A stretch of DNA of 64,000 nucleotides from Cristatella mucedo (Eukaryota > Bryozoa > Phylactolaemata > Cristatellidae). Both the position numbers and the translations under genes were made by a program. The notes under the pieces were generated by a model. That model made no database searches and had not been told where the DNA came from. It saw nothing but the letters and a program-made list of their open reading frames with translations. Positions 1 to 13,020 of the stretch are shown here, in pieces (position 1 is the first letter of the stretch; every line of letters starts with the position of its first letter). The stretch lies in contig WPIO01000022.1 in NCBI GenBank assembly GCA_009760855.2, forward strand, positions 762,501 through 826,500, in the 5' to 3' direction.

Positions 1-319
1 AACCATCGCAGCACAGGTCATCCTGCCCCATAGGGCTGCCAATCATTAAGTGGTCGGTTGCTGCAGCCTGCGAGGCTGGAGCTGAAACCAAACCGGTAAA
101 CACTTCGTCGTCGTCTTCGAGTGGGAAAAGAGAAGCCTGACTCTTGTCCAATCCATCCCCTTTGTCAGGTTCTCCAATGAAATTGTCGCCGTGGAAACTC
201 CACTCGTTCTGAACCATGCCTAACGACGACAGCAGTTCGTCGGGATTCGCAGGTGAGCCAGGGCCACTAATGTCCCTCTTGCCATCGAAGCCACCGTACC
301 AGTTCAACGGGAGCTCCAG
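1..319 (-). CDS. Partial internal exon of an unrecognised acidic protein
   Basis: On the minus strand an AG acceptor with a strong pyrimidine run (just above 319) opens a reading frame of 106 codons that stays open to the window edge. It begins LELPLNWYGG and contains NPDELLSSLGMVQ, WSFHGDNF and an acidic stretch LFPLEDDDEVF. The composition (acidic and Ser/Pro-rich, with scattered hydrophobic clusters) would suit a disordered activation-type region of a nuclear protein, but that is inference and I recognise no family. It joins in phase 0 to the exon at 484-567, which supports it being real. There is no start codon because this is an internal exon. The gene continues to the left. Confidence 0.6.
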   Translation of the reverse strand, partial: MELPLNWYGGFDGKRDISGPGSPANPDELLSSLGMVQNEWSFHGDNFIGEPDKGDGLDKSQASLFPLEDDDEVFTGLVSAPASQAAATDHLMIGSPMGQDDLCCDG

Positions 320-483
320 CTGAAAGAAAGACGCGGGTAACATGTCAAAAATGTAGCATGAATCGCAAGAGAATCAATAACATACAAGCCAGAGACTACC
401 AGTTCCTAAACGCACTCGAACGACTCACAGGATTACACCCACCGGAAGCTTACGGCCCGTCGTTACCGAACGAACTTTCATAC

Positions 484-567
484 CTGCTGGTCCATTACGA
501 GCGTCTGCGGCACTAGCTCTGGCATCATCCGATTCTTAGGTGGGTCATACAAACTGCAGATACAATG
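484..567 (-). CDS. Internal exon of the same unrecognised gene
   Basis: An 84-nt exon on the minus strand with acceptor TTTTTTGCAG above 567 and donor GTATGA below 484. Only one frame is open. It gives 28 codons including CSLYDPPKNRMMPEL and ends VMDQQ. It is phase 0 at both ends and splices in frame to LELPLNW of the 1-319 exon across a 164-nt intron. Function is unknown. I found no convincing exon further upstream on the minus strand, so the 5' part of the gene may lie across a long intron or be hidden among repeats. Confidence 0.5.
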
Positions 568-2950
568 CTGCAAAAAACACCTCCAGCTACAGCGGCCTCA
601 TTGAGGCAGCTGACGGCTTGGACTTCCCCACGCGGGTTACGTAACGGCAAATCAAGTCCCCCCAAAAGATGACGGCGGTACGTACGTTTTCAGATTCGTC
701 GAAGTATCAGCGCCTTAGCAAAACGCTGGATAGTATAGCGAGCGAGTTGAACACAAGTGATATTGCACAACTATACTTTAGTAGCTAGCCAGTTCCTACT
801 GGCGCAAGCATGGAGTTTGTTGTGGTTCCGTCAGCAAAACATCATGTGATGGGTGCGTAAGAACTAGGCCCCATTTGACCAATCAGCATGCGAGGTGCCG
901 CAGATGGCTACGCCTGCGGTCATCAAGGTTGTCGGTAGAGGGCGCCTAGGCGCTAGCTGTCCCCCTAGAGTTACGTGACTTGGACGAGTAACTGCCGTAA
1001 CTTGTCACGTGCTTTACCTGGCCGCTTGTTTAAGGTATGCCCGCCACCGATACGTACTCTCGCATGTATGTCCCTCTGCAGTGCTATGATCTTAGTAGCG
1101 TCGCTAGTGTCAATGGTGTACGATCGCCGGCGTGCTGTCCGAAATCGGAAGTGTACGACTGCTTAATGTTTAGCTAGAAATAGGGAATGTTATATGTTCT
1201 TGCCGTAGTGGTAGAGCTCCAAGGCGATGCGATCGAGAGGTATCAGTAGCGCTTTCAAAACGATATGCTTTGTGTTACGAACTTGGCTTGGCATGCTGCT
1301 GTGAAAGCTACGGCGCTAGACTAACTATAGATTTGGCTCTCCGGGTCTTTATAGAATGGCCTTCCTTGGTAAGGGCAGCTTTACAAAGCCGTAAGGCTGG
1401 TCATCGAAACTCAAGTGTAAGCAACCACGTGTCTCGTGTGACTTCAAAGGCAGATGGAGGAATGCATCAGAGATGTCATCACAAGTAATAAAAAAGGAAT
1501 TTTCTGCTGTTATGTGTGGGTAAGAAGGTGGAGAGGGGCTCATGTGGAGCTGTTGTACCGATTTTAACCGTCTCTTGCCCCAATGTCCTCTTATGGCGAT
1601 AAATTAACTATTGTTTTTGCTTTACTCTGCGTTGCCGAACTTCCTCGCTTCTTGTGCAAACGGAGGTTTCTTTCTTTCTGCTGCCGACACACTTCCTAGC
1701 CGCCTAGATTCACTTCTACTACTTCAATTTGATACATCCTTGACTTAATGTCCGCGTGGATCAGTCACGTTTCTCACATTACCTTTTTAGCTTTGAGATG
1801 AAATGTGTCGCCAGCCGTATGGGTAGCGATAACCGCTTAGTCCTCGAGTGTGATGGAAAATTCCAGCCTAGCGCATCCTTTGTCTTAATATTTTTAAGGA
1901 GTTACATAGGTAGATATGTACATATTCATATGTCATATGTATGTGTATGTGACATTACGTGTGTTTGAAATTCGCGTGTGTAGTAATATATATGTTATGT
2001 CTGCATAAACAGGCTGTAGCTCGATCTTGCTACAGCGCTATAGGTGGCCAAGCAGGCAGGCTAAAGGTCAGGATTGAGAAGCATAGCTGAAGTAAAGCAG
2101 TTGGAGAAGGTAGTTATAATAAAGAAGTGTTCCCGAAGATGGCTGAAAGAGGAGTGTCAGAAACGTCCCCCCCCCGCCCGTAGAACCAATGTCGCCGGGG
2201 AAGCATCGAGGAGAGAGAAGAGGGAGAGCCGAGACCGAGAGGGTGTATATTTTGATCGTTCTTGCAAGTAGTCTTTTGATTAAATTGGTCGCAAGCTTGA
2301 CGATGGCACCGAGCGTCGGCTGCCGAGGTTCTGGACCGCTGAGCACTTGGTGACGTGACGCGACTTCGATTCTGATCCCCTGCCCCCAACCCTGCTTCCC
2401 GTGCGGCACGATTCTGATTCCCAACCAATTTCTGATTCTCCGCCAACTCCCAACCACCGCTGAGAGGAATTTGTTACCTGTAGTCCGAAGCTGCATGCAC
2501 AATCCCCCCTTGAAAACAAGCCTTGACACGACCCTTAGTAAACCAGCGGCATTCATTAATAGAATTAAAATACATATTTCGTGGGCTTATTGTTGAGCCA
2601 TGTAAAAGAGGTGTGAGGTCAGATGAGTTTTTTGTACGGCTTATCCAGGAAATGTGTGCAGTTGCATTTTTTACAGCTTCGTCTGCTCACTGTAAAAATA
2701 GTTGCCTCCCGAGTGCTCTCTGTTTGCCAAAGAAGCTGTTAAGCGGTCACGTCGCTAACGTGGTCTAGCCTATCTTTTCGATAATGACAAGCGGTGTTTT
2801 GAGCTTATGATATTCCACTATTCCTATTTTCTTCTCGTGGTGGAATAGAAATACTGCGTCAATATCGTATGGCCTTATTTTTAAGACATCTACATCGTCC
2901 TGTTTTTGTGCATAGTCGAATGCAAAAGCACTCAAGAGAGATGGAGATAG
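568..2950. other. No gene recognised
   Basis: Mixed-composition DNA with short chance reading frames only. A TATG-rich stretch lies near 1905-1995. I see no coding exon, RNA gene or recognisable mobile element here. Confidence 0.4.
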
Positions 2951-3098
<148 letters not shown>

Positions 3099-4084
3099 GA
3101 ACTCCGATAGATGTGTTGAGTTTTTAGCATGTGTCCTAAGTTTCACACCTTTTTGTGACACTTGTGACACAGCTATAGTTTATAGCTTCATAGCAGCTAA
3201 GATTTCGTACTCTTGTCGGCCTAACCCTACTATCCTCAGTACTTTCACCAGCAGAAACATTGGGCTTATGTAGTAGAAAAATGGGTGGCCCTCGAGCTAT
3301 TTTTTGGGCAATCGTTATGTACAACCAGCCTTTCCATTGATAATTTGATGCAGCCTTGATAGCTTACAAAAGGCTGCTAAGACTCAAAAGTAAGCCAGTT
3401 AGAGAAACTTCTAGTACTTGCATTTTAATCGGAGGATTTCCCCATCTCTGATCCTACAAAAGTTGGGCGATCCCGTTCTATTTGACTGTCGATCTTGACC
3501 CCCATGACGAAGAGCTTTGATGTTGTCACTTCGTTGTCTTACGGCATAAATCGACTGGTTACAGCAGCTGCTCAATGTTTTCTCTACTCAGCAGATCAGT
3601 TGTATTGCTGCTTTGAGCCAGAGGGGGGCCGCCCACCAAAACGTAAACATGCAAGACTGCGAGTTTCTTCTTACCGACGTCATTGCTGTCTCTTGAGGAT
3701 TGACTGACTAGTACCGACGAATGTGCGTTAACGTACAGCAATGTCACCACCTTGCATGTCTTCTCAATAAGCTTAAAATAGATACACGCGAAAAACGGCA
3801 GCTGACTAAGGAAGCACCTGTGTGGAGTGACAGGGCGAGTAGGTTACCCTGTAGTCTCTGCACGGAAGGGTACGTAATTGTCGTGTTCTAAAATGAACTT
3901 TCGCCACATCAGCTCCCAAGTCACGTGTGCCTACTTTCACCTTTCAAAAATTGCAAGCATGCGGGCGTGATTAGATATGAGTGCATCAAAATTCTTCCAC
4001 GTTCTTATTACGTTCCGTCTGTCTTCTGTAGCTCACTACTAGCAGTTCATCCTGCTTATGCAACATAACGGTACATACGCAGGT

Positions 4085-4510
4085 AAGGCTGTTTGTCATA
4101 AAACTCGTTATTGCTATTGTATGCCCCTTCTACTTGTAACTGGTATTTTATGCTCCTTCTAATGCTCCGGTCCTCCATCGAGCTGCATCGACTTCAAGGA
4201 CCTATAACTCACTTTAAGGTCTCTTCATTCTGGCCTGTGCTTGGCCTATCAAAACTACTTTCTCCTCAGGCTTGTTTAATAGTTAAGCTGTGCACCTAAC
4301 CAACATCAAATCCTTTGGAGACCTTGCTTTCGATACCCATGCACTCAGACCCTCGAACTCTCTACCTACTGGCATCACCATTTCCTGACGACATTTAAAA
4401 TGAAGCTTGAACCCCGACGGGGGTTCTCCGTCAATACGATCTGTCCTGTATGGGGTTACACTTGCTGTAAGGTCATGTTATTATTAATATTCACTTTGTA
4501 TCCTTCATTT
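4085..4510 (+). mobile_element. Degenerate LINE-B-like 3' fragment
   Basis: Weak but ordered similarity to the 3' half of the LINE-B copies at 11.6 and 23.6 kb. Shared pieces are a segment like CTTTAAGGTCTCTTCATTC, then CAAATCCTTTGGAGACC, then CATTTAAAATGAAGCTT, then an ATTATTAATATT tail. The hairpin tail is lost. All frames are broken. Confidence 0.4.
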
Positions 4511-6754
4511 CCAGCCCTTTTTCGGTGGCTGCAAATACGTTTTTGTCATTTTAAGGTGCTGTGAAAATGTGTTCGTAATTATTATCATTGCAATTTGGTT
4601 AGACGTGATCGGCACATATCAGACGACTTTCTTTGGAAAAGATTATTCGAACAACATCAGAGTTGCTTCCATCGTTAGTATTGTGCATGCTCAGTCTCTT
4701 TAGCATGGCTCGCTGATCGATACTACAAAAGAAGCCAAGGCCTAGACGACAATCAACATATACTACCATTATCACCAGTATTATTAGTGAAAAAGACATC
4801 AGCAACCAGGAGAAGAGCAGATTAAGCAAAATCATTTTCCGATCTCAATATGATTGAACTTTCCCGATAACCTTTCGATATCGCATTCCAGGAGCTAGAA
4901 TGCAATTTTTTTTGAATATCTTTGAAGCTAGGCAGAATGTTAGCCGTGCTGCTGTTGTAGTAATTGGCAGACCTTGGAGCCTTTTACCTTTGGCAATTAG
5001 AGCATTCACAAAGTGATGATTTGTTGTTTGCCATTTTGGTCTGTTTGCCGCTGGAGCCACGAAATCCAATGAAATCATTTGATATTTTTTAATAAATAAT
5101 CCAAATTTGTTGGATTTATCAAAAAATTATCCAATTAAATTCATTCATTATGCACGGGCTGTTTCTCAATTTGCGCGACAGTCCAAGCTGACGTGAGTAA
5201 GCGAGAAATTTTGAACTTTCGATAAAACGGAAAACTTTTAAGCTACTCGGGTCATGTCTCCAATAAGGCCGCTTGGCTAATTTAAAGAAAATTAACTTCT
5301 GCAGTATTTTTGGAGCATTTTCGGAGCTTATTAGTGACATGTATCTCGAGAAATGTACCTCGCTGTACTGCTCGCGAAGAATGCATTAAAGGGCGCACGT
5401 GCTCTGGCTGCAGAGTCTGGTGAAAATACACAGAGCTCTCATAATTAGGACGAGCTTTGCTGAAATCGTAGGTGCACAACGCCTCGTTGCCGGCCTGGTG
5501 GCTCTGTGGCAATGGATTGCAAGAATTTCGCTTATGCCAATACTTCATGACTTAATGCTGAATCAGTATTGAGTTATCGGCTGAAATGGCTGAGCTAGGT
5601 GTGTTGTGAACAAGTTGTAGCGGCTCCGTGACTGAAGCTCTTCCCACAGACACGGCGGCGTGCATAGCGAGTGCACGCGTCCACGAGACAGACAGATACA
5701 GGTCAAGCTAGCGCACAGCTAACGAGCCGTGGCACAGCTGCTCGCACGTATCTATGCACGCATCTACGGGATGAGGACGGCAGAGAGCGATCAAGAACGG
5801 CCGCACCTTGAAATGACGAGCGCACGTCCTCAACGTGCAGCTCTATGTTCTGTCGGCGAAGAGAGTCACACCTGACCGACGCGAGGCATAGATTATAGCC
5901 GAACAATTTTCACTTCACATGACCTTTCACCAAATCTAAACCGCAGGTTACCATGTCCGGTTTCTAACGACATAGGTCCCGAAGCGATAAAAGCCGCCAG
6001 CAACGGTCATAACCGAGTGGATTTACCGTGCTGTCATTCAGTACGACTCATGAAGACGCCATCTTCTTCCTTGCTTGCAAAACGTTATTCATTACGGGGT
6101 CGTTAAGTGCTATACAAATCGGGCTGATGGTTTAGCCAGAGATTTTTATTATCCTAACGACGGTGCGCTCGTTGACCTAAGTCGTGGGCGTGTTGACCTG
6201 AAGCCTATGAGAGCTGACAAGTCACCTTGCATAGGCTAAACCTGTTGGACTGTAGTTTATTCGAGCGAGCGGCCTGCGAGGTGGCTGTATAACCTTGAGT
6301 GGCACTTGTGGCTGCAGCTGCGGATGAGCGCCGACTGCCTCCGAGTTCTCACTTACGCAGCACAGCAGACAATATCCTTTACTTGATTACCCGCGGGGTC
6401 GTCTCTGGTACATTTCTCCACTTGCCTTTGAAGCCCCGCACGAGAAACGTGTAAAACTACGTTGGCGTCGGTTGGCAGAGTACAGCGAACCATGGGATTT
6501 CGCACCTGTGCTTTGCGAGGGACGCTACACAGATGCCCTTCTGCTCGCATAGCTGTTAACTGCATGCTTTCAGGACGATGTTTGGTATTAGTCAAGCAAC
6601 ATTTTTAACGAGTTCCTCATTAGCGGCGAACCGTCTGGCTCACGCTCAAAATGCTGCCAGCGTTGCCGCGACAAGACTTTTTAGCACGGCGCAATTAGAG
6701 CCAGCTCGGTTTGTTTTTGTTTTTTACTGTATTTTGCCTCGTTCACTCCTCAAC
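4511..6754. other. No gene recognised
   Basis: AT-rich at first, then mixed composition. Only short frames without splice-supported coding signal. I see nothing nameable. Confidence 0.4.
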
Positions 6755-6910
6755 CGCCGAGCTGGTTTGGGCCAGTGGTTAAGGTGCTCGCCCTGATCAA
6801 GGTCTTGCCGAGGTCGTGGGCTCGAGCCCCGTGGCATATGTGAAGCGCCTGAATAGAGTTTAAGTTCTTTTAGGGCGCTATAAAAATGAACTTTATTTAT
6901 TATATTATAT
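6755..6910 (+). mobile_element. SINE-1, near full length
   Basis: It starts CGCCGAGCTGGTTTGGGCC, with a box-A-like segment (GGCCAGTGGTTAAGGTGCTC) and a box-B-like segment (GTGGGCTCGAGCCCC). The body then runs GTGAAGCGCCTGAATAGAG and closes with TAGGGCGCTATAAAAATGAA followed by an AT-rich tail. At least nine related copies occur in the window. It is a tRNA-derived SINE; the parent tRNA is not determined. The 3' half resembles the LINE-B tail. Confidence 0.8.
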
Positions 6911-9278
6911 AACCTTACCGAGTCTGCAGAAGCAAGGAACGAGGGAGATGGTCCACGGACACGGAGACTTTTCGAAGTCGCTAACTAGTATTAATTATAT
7001 TTTTGCAGCACCCTAAGAGAACTAAGTCTCGTCTAGGCACTTAGCATACGCTGCAAGTAGTTAATTAGGGATGTCCACACGGGATCTCACAAAAGCATCG
7101 ACCAACTTGGCATGATATTCTAACCCAAGCGAGCCCGAATTTTACCCATGCTACGTAGCTGATAGTAGGCAGGCTGTGAAGCTTTTCGTGGTCTTCATCT
7201 TTTGAAAAAAGTTATCTCGGTTTTGAAAGGTCATCCATGAACCGGACTTTGCCGATATTCATCGCAGAAGCTAGAGGTAATAGGGCACAAGACAAGCGAT
7301 TAGACGAGAAACCACTTCACTGTGCATAATTTTTCTTACGACCTTCAAGCGCACCTTTCTGCAGCATTGCGACAGCCTCCTCTGTAAACGCGCTCCGTAT
7401 GTTGTGCTCCCGCCCTGGCGTCCCAAAGACATAACCCGCTCATAAGAGCGAATAATAACCCACCCGTAAGAATGAGAATTTTGTTTACCACCTCTAAAAT
7501 CGCAGACGGTCGCGAGCTGCAGATCGTACCAAAACGTGGCCGGTGGCGTCGAAACTCGACCGCATAATTCCGCCATAAACAATCAGCATTGCAAACTGCA
7601 TGTACCTTGGGGGGGGGGGAGACGCTTTGTCCTTACAGCTACAGTATATCCGTTTCTGGTGATTGAAGGGTGAGTGCGTACGTGCGGCCGCTGCTCCTCA
7701 CCTCCATGTGCGTCGCTTGCACTCTCGCCGAGGCTATCAGCGGAACGATAACCTCGATGAGAAACGGTAGCAGAAACAAAAGGCTTGCAAGTGGAGAAAA
7801 CTTTTCAAGATTGCAAGTTGTTTTACGTCTACGATTTCGACGACAGTCAGCTGCTTTCAAGCCACAGCGGCTGAACGCCCAGATAGCTTGTTCGGATAAA
7901 TTGTCAGCGACCAGAGTTTCTAATCGAAGGACGACCGCTGTCATAGGCTGTGATTTTCCTCGTATCGCTGTAGCCAGACAGAGTGTAATTCATTTTCCAC
8001 TGATATGTGCCGACGTCTTTGATGTGATAAAGGCAACCTCACTCCGCGGAACAAGCTTGAAAAAACCGAGGCTTGAGTTGAGGTCACATTCTTGAGTGAG
8101 ATCAAGTATTGAGCTAATGAGCTCGACGGCATATCAATCAGTCTTGCCAACAATTTCAAGCGTATCAAATTATCTCGCCACGATACTCAAAATTGGCCGC
8201 TGGTAAGCCGACCGGATTTCGCAAAATTGTATGCCAGACAATGTAATAAACACCCAAGCATGTGACCCTCTCAAAGGCACCTGTGTGAACAATCTGATGG
8301 CAGGATAGAATCTTGTTCTTTGCAAAGAGAAGCCTGAAAGTAAAAATTGTAAAAGAAAAATGTCTACGTATTCTACAATGCTCATTTGACGTCACAGTCG
8401 TATAGCACCGAAGTTTGTGGCCAGAGCTGCTGTAACCGATCGTGAGAGCTATTCTCAGCCTTTCCCTCTCTTCCGGTTCGATAACCCAGACGGTTACTTG
8501 GCTTCCGGCGAGGCTCTATTCAGAGTTACTTAGACTGGTCCTAGAGGCTTGTCGGGCGCCCTTCGGCGCACGCAAATTCAATGCGCCTCTCAAGTGAAAA
8601 TCGACACTTTACCTTGAACTTTGATGAAGCTAAAAAGAATGCTGGCGCTGCGCGAATTCGATGTTTACGCTGCAGGTCAGTTTCTGGAGAAGCTTGTCAT
8701 TGTCCTTTCAACGTGGCACATATTGTTATAGTTGCCGAGGAGGTATATTCTTTGCGAGACGGGTCTAAAAGTGGCTGTCCTAATGGCGCGCCCGCGGTGC
8801 ATAACTTCAGACTGTTTGAATTGGGATGCACCTTAATTTCTAGAGCTACAGGTGGCGCGCCTTGTGAGAGCAGGCTTCGGGCAGTCCTTAAGACAAGAGC
8901 TAAGAGTTTTCTTTAGAGCAAAAAGAGAGCTTTTCTGAGCGGCGCGCCGTCGGCTATTTCTCCAAGGGGAGGCTACGGCTGCTTTTAGACGGGGTTACGT
9001 AAGCCCGGGCCGCGGCAGCGCGTTCGCCGCCTTTGTCGCCAGTGGGCGCTGGAAACGCACGGAGCCACCCCGTCCCACCCCACCCCCGAGCAACAGCGAA
9101 GCCACCTTTCACAAACAAGCGATCGCGAAATGCTGCTACTGACGACTGCCTTCGTGCACTCTGCCGGTGCTGCTGCATTCGCAGCAGCTTCTGTTTCTCC
9201 AAGAAAGCACCATTCCAGGTTCGTGGGGTTCGCAGATTTGCACGACGTCGATGCTAATTGCCAGCTGCTTTCGGGACG
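6911..9278. other. No gene recognised
   Basis: Contains an 11-nt G run near 7609-7619 and three GGCGCGCC octamers between about 8783 and 8948. The 141-codon frame at 7670-8095 is overlapped on the opposite strand by an equally open frame and has no recognisable motif, so I do not call it. Confidence 0.4.
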
Positions 9279-9418
9279 CTGGAGGTTTGGCTCAGTGGTC
9301 AATGTGCTCGGCCCAACCAAGGTCTTTGTGAGGTCGTGGGCTCGAGCCCCGTGGCATAAAGCGTGAAGCGCCTGAACAGAGAGTAAGTTCTCTTAGGGCG
9401 CTATGCAAATGAATTATG
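9279..9418 (+). mobile_element. SINE-1
   Basis: It has the same order as the 6755 copy: GGTTTGGCTCAGTGGTCAATG, then GTCGTGGGCTCGAGCCCC, then GTGAAGCGCCTGAACAGAG, then TAGGGCGCTATGCAAATGAA. The 5' few bases are missing or diverged. Confidence 0.78.
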
Positions 9419-9899
9419 CTTGCATTTATATTCATGTTCCAAGTTCTACAGCTGGGTGTCAGCCTCTTTTTGAACGTTTTTTGGAGACCAGCTTCCGAGC
9501 GGCGGCGCTCTTTCGCTAGGGATTCTCAGACTTTTCCGACATTGATATAACCATACTAGCTGTAGACGTCAGGAAAAGCCCATCGTATTGATGCTATTAT
9601 CGGTGCTTCTCCGGCAAGATGAATCAAGATTCTGGTTCAGGAGAAGTTTGCCATTTATTTTTCTTGAGCGGTGCTAAGGAGTAATTAAGGTAGAAGTAAA
9701 TAATTTCGAAGACCAGATAACGTCAGCGTTGCATGCTGCAAATACGTCATTCCATTACAAGCCACACCAACGTTTCATTACCTAGTAATAGGTAGATGTA
9801 TTTCATCATCAAGCGTATATGTCCTATTTTGAAACACGCTGTTCTACTAGCTAGCGGGTCCCAAATAGAACATTATGAGTTAAAGTTGATGGTTAAAGG

Positions 9900-10055
9900 T
9901 TAGCTCATTTAACAGCCTCATTTATAAGGGGGAGAGTGGAAGATCGGCAGCTGCTATCACTCCGCAGAGGATAATACAGAATTGCCTGCTGAAGGACTCG
10001 AACCCACGACCTGGTTCTTGACATGCAAGCACCTTAGTCATAGGTCAGACCTTAG
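9900..10055 (-). mobile_element. SINE-2 (diverged)
   Basis: Read on the plus strand it runs TTTAACAGCCTCATTTATA, then a GCTATCACTCC segment, then GACTCGAACCCACGACC, which is a reversed box B, then GCAAGCACCTTAGTCATA, a reversed box A region. The same order is seen at 20752, 29562, 35462 and 42983, so this is a second tRNA-headed family on the minus strand. Confidence 0.6.
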
Positions 10056-10329
10056 CAATGGTGAGCTGTTACTGCTCAAGCAGTAAAATATTTTAATGTG
10101 AAAGATCATAGCCCATGAAACTCAAAATTGTACTGCTTTTTACATGAAACTCGTCACTTTGACCCACTTATTTGCGAAAAAAGATTATACTTAGCAGTCT
10201 TTTTCCTTTTTCTATAATAACAGTAATAGGAAATATGTAAAGCCACTCAAGAATACCAAACGTATTTCTGGGCATTTTGCACATGCTGGAAAGAAAGCAA
10301 GTCGATATTCGATATAAATTTAAATGCGT

Positions 10330-10354
10330 CACACACACGCGCACGCACGCACTC

Positions 10355-10435
<81 letters not shown>
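10330..10435. repeat. (CA)n-(TA)n compound microsatellite
   Basis: CA repeats with GCAC and AAAC interruptions run into (AT)n at about 10414-10435. It abuts a LINE-B fragment. Confidence 0.95.
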
Positions 10436-10494
10436 AGCCCACATTGGACCACTCACACGGGCCGTAAACATGCTGTGAGGAACAGTAGATTGTA

Positions 10495-10640
10495 GCTGCT
10501 TTTTAAATTTCATTGAGTCAGGGGATCTCACAAATTCAGTCAGGAATGAGACGAAGGCACGGTCTCGAAAGTATTTTAGGTTGGTTACGGGCACAGCTAA
10601 TTGTCTTACGTCAGAAGAGTGATTGGTACTATGCAAAGCC
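10495..10640 (-). mobile_element. LINE-B fragment
   Basis: Matches the 30690-30830 part of another minus-strand LINE-B: CTTTTTAAATTTCATTGAGT, then GGCACGGTCTCGAAAGTATT. No tail is present. Confidence 0.55.
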
Positions 10641-10740
10641 TGATAAAAAAAATAGTCGGTTACCCGCAGCAAGAGAATAAAGAAACCTAATAATAAATTA
10701 AATAATGTAATTCTAAAATGAGAATAATGTCGTTTGTATT

Positions 10741-11150
10741 GCACCCTAAGTCAATCGAATCTCTATCGTAGCGCTTTACAGCTCGCTGCAAGAGAAGTTA
10801 TAGCAAAGAGTTGATTACAAGCAGGGTAGGATACTTATACAAATATGCAAAGTACAGAAGTACTATGATTAGAACAAGCATGCAAAAGCACGCAAGAATA
10901 CGCTCAAGGCTGGTGATTACTAAGACCCTGGTTGGTAACATGCACTGAAGCATGCACAGGTAGGAATGTATAGCTTCACTAGAGTGCTATACAAAAGTGT
11001 ATTGCTTTTCTCGCAATCGCAGCCTTAAAGTCGCTACTCTGCTTGATGAGAAGCCAGTTCAGGTCGTAGAGAAGTGGTTCGATGTGGCACTTGCCACATT
11101 CGCGACAGACGAGCATAGTTGCAGAGCTATTCTCGAACTATTGGTGCAAG
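10741..11150 (-). mobile_element. Degenerate LINE-B fragment with tail
   Basis: The tail hairpin region is diverged (GCACCCTAAGTC ... ATCTCTATCGTAGCGCTTTA). It is followed by sequence that ends with the segment CGCGACAGACGAGC, also present in the LINE-B copy near 31010. All frames are broken. Confidence 0.5.
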
Positions 11151-11279
11151 TTTAAGCTTTTTCATATTTAGAAGAAAACAGTTAAATGTTACAATTTCGG
11201 TTAAAATCTGGTATTGACGTTAGTTAACCAGCTCTTTTAAGCATTCAATGTTGTATAAATTTTAATAAATCTAATTTTA

Positions 11280-11345
11280 ATTCATTTGTGTTGTGCCCTA
11301 AGATAAATTAATCTCTACTCAGGTGCTTCACATATGTAATGCTGA
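11280..11345 (-). mobile_element. SINE-1 tail fragment
   Basis: Only the 3' half remains: GTGCCCTAAGATAAATTAAT, then CTCTACTCAGGTGCTTCACA. The tRNA head is not recognisable. Confidence 0.6.
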
Positions 11346-11594
11346 CCACCGAAACTCGTCAGCTCCATCTGGCTCTCAAGGATCGCAGCTTACATTTCTG
11401 AGCTGCAGGAACAATGCCAGATACGTCCTGTTCGCATTAAATTTTCGACGCTCTGCAATGCAGACACTTCAAAATAGTGCCAGTCTTGCTGGGCCATCTA
11501 GGCGGTTTCACAAAGTTTCTTTGTTTTTTTCTGTCTACGGGACAGCCTGGGTGCTACGGCAATAAAATTGCAAACGATTTCTCTCAGACCCTCA

Positions 11595-12650
11595 GCTGTC
11601 GGGGAAGGAGAAAGATCAGAGCTAATTCCCTTGAAGCATGTATTAATCACATCCGCACATGGATGGCAGCAAATCGTCTTAAATTGAATGGCGATAAAAC
11701 CAACTTGCTTTGTATGGACAAACCAAGTGTGATTCAGTAATTGAACAGGTTAACGCTCAAAATTGGCCCTGCCAGCGTATCTCCTGTTTAATCTTCACGA
11801 AATCTAGGTGTCATGTTTCAAAGTGACCTTTCATTAGACGACCACATCATCTCCACACTCAAGTCTGCCTACTTTCAGCTACTTAGCAATGCTAAAATTC
11901 GGGCTTTCTTAGACAAAGATACCACGTCTAAGTTGGTCCATGCATTTGTGACATCCTGTCTTGACTTCTGTAACTCACTGTTGGCTGGCCCTACAGGGAT
12001 GAGCAATCAGGCTCTTACAGCTGGTGCAAAACTCTGCAGCCAGGCTTGTCTGTCATGAACGTTGCTGTTGCAACATCATCACACCACTTCTCGCCGACCT
12101 GCATTAGCTACCAGTCAAACAACGTTTTGACTTTAAGGTTGTGTCACTCACTTTTAGGTCCCTTCAATCTTTAGCTCCATCCTACCTATCAGATCTACTG
12201 CCCACCAGGCTAAGCATCGTACCACCCGCTTTTCGGAATCTAACTGTTTACCTACACCTCGTGCAAACCTCACATTCTTTGGAAACCGTGCCTTTAGTTC
12301 ATATGCTTCCAAGCCTGGAACTCACTCCCGACTACCGTCACGACATCCCTGACATGACCGCATTTAAAATGAAACTTAAAACGCACCTATTTATCACAGC
12401 CTTTAGTGGGTCCCTGTGATTTGTCCCTTATGTGCTTACGCGTACTGACACTGTGCATGCTGCCATTAACCACACTTGCATGCTGACCCTGTGCACATCA
12501 TCCCTAACCATGTTATTCTTGTTGTTTTTTGAGTATGCTACCACTAACTATTCGATCTTTTTCCTTTGCAGCAAATGTAAAGCGCCCTGAAAGAGATTGA
12601 GTTTTTCTGAGGGCGCTTTATCAAGCGTGTTATTATTATTATCATTCTAA
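11595..12650 (+). mobile_element. LINE-B, 5'-truncated, 3' half of ORF and tail
   Basis: Dead L2/CR1-like LINE. Translated pieces in shifting frames match the region after the reverse transcriptase: WMAANRLKLNGDKTNLL, LGVMFQSDLSLDDHI, DKDTTSKLVHAFVTSCLDFC, then SLAPSYLSDLLPTRLS. The end has AAAGCGCCCTGAAAGAGATT, TGAGGGCGCTTTATCAAG and a short (ATT)n, which is the family tail. The order of these motifs is that of L2-type elements. Several frameshifts and stops rule out a working protein. Confidence 0.8.
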
Positions 12651-13020
12651 TTTAGTGATTTTTAAATGACGAATAGCTCAAAATGTAAAATCTGGAACTG
12701 CTCTAGCCAAGAACCACATGCCAAGCTTACCGACTACAATATTTAAAAAACTGCTATCTACTAATTAGAGCAAGAAAGTCCGTCGCGCCGCAAGATGGAG
12801 CAGTTACTCCACGTAGCAAGATGGCTGGCTCACTTTCATCAAGCTGCAAGGTGGTGCGGCGTTTTCTTCGTGACGGAACTACTATGACTCAGCGAAGCGA
12901 GTCCGCAAGCAGCGAGCCGCTCGTACTGAAGCGCCGAACCTCATAAGGGTCTAAGGGTTAAGGGTCCCCATAACCGTTAAGGTTCGAAGCAATACACCAT
13001 CTATATATGTACGTCCTAAT

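Noticed and set aside
7670-8095. Plus-strand frame of 141 codons
   Set aside because: An overlapping open frame exists on the other strand, no motif is seen, and nothing suggests transcription.
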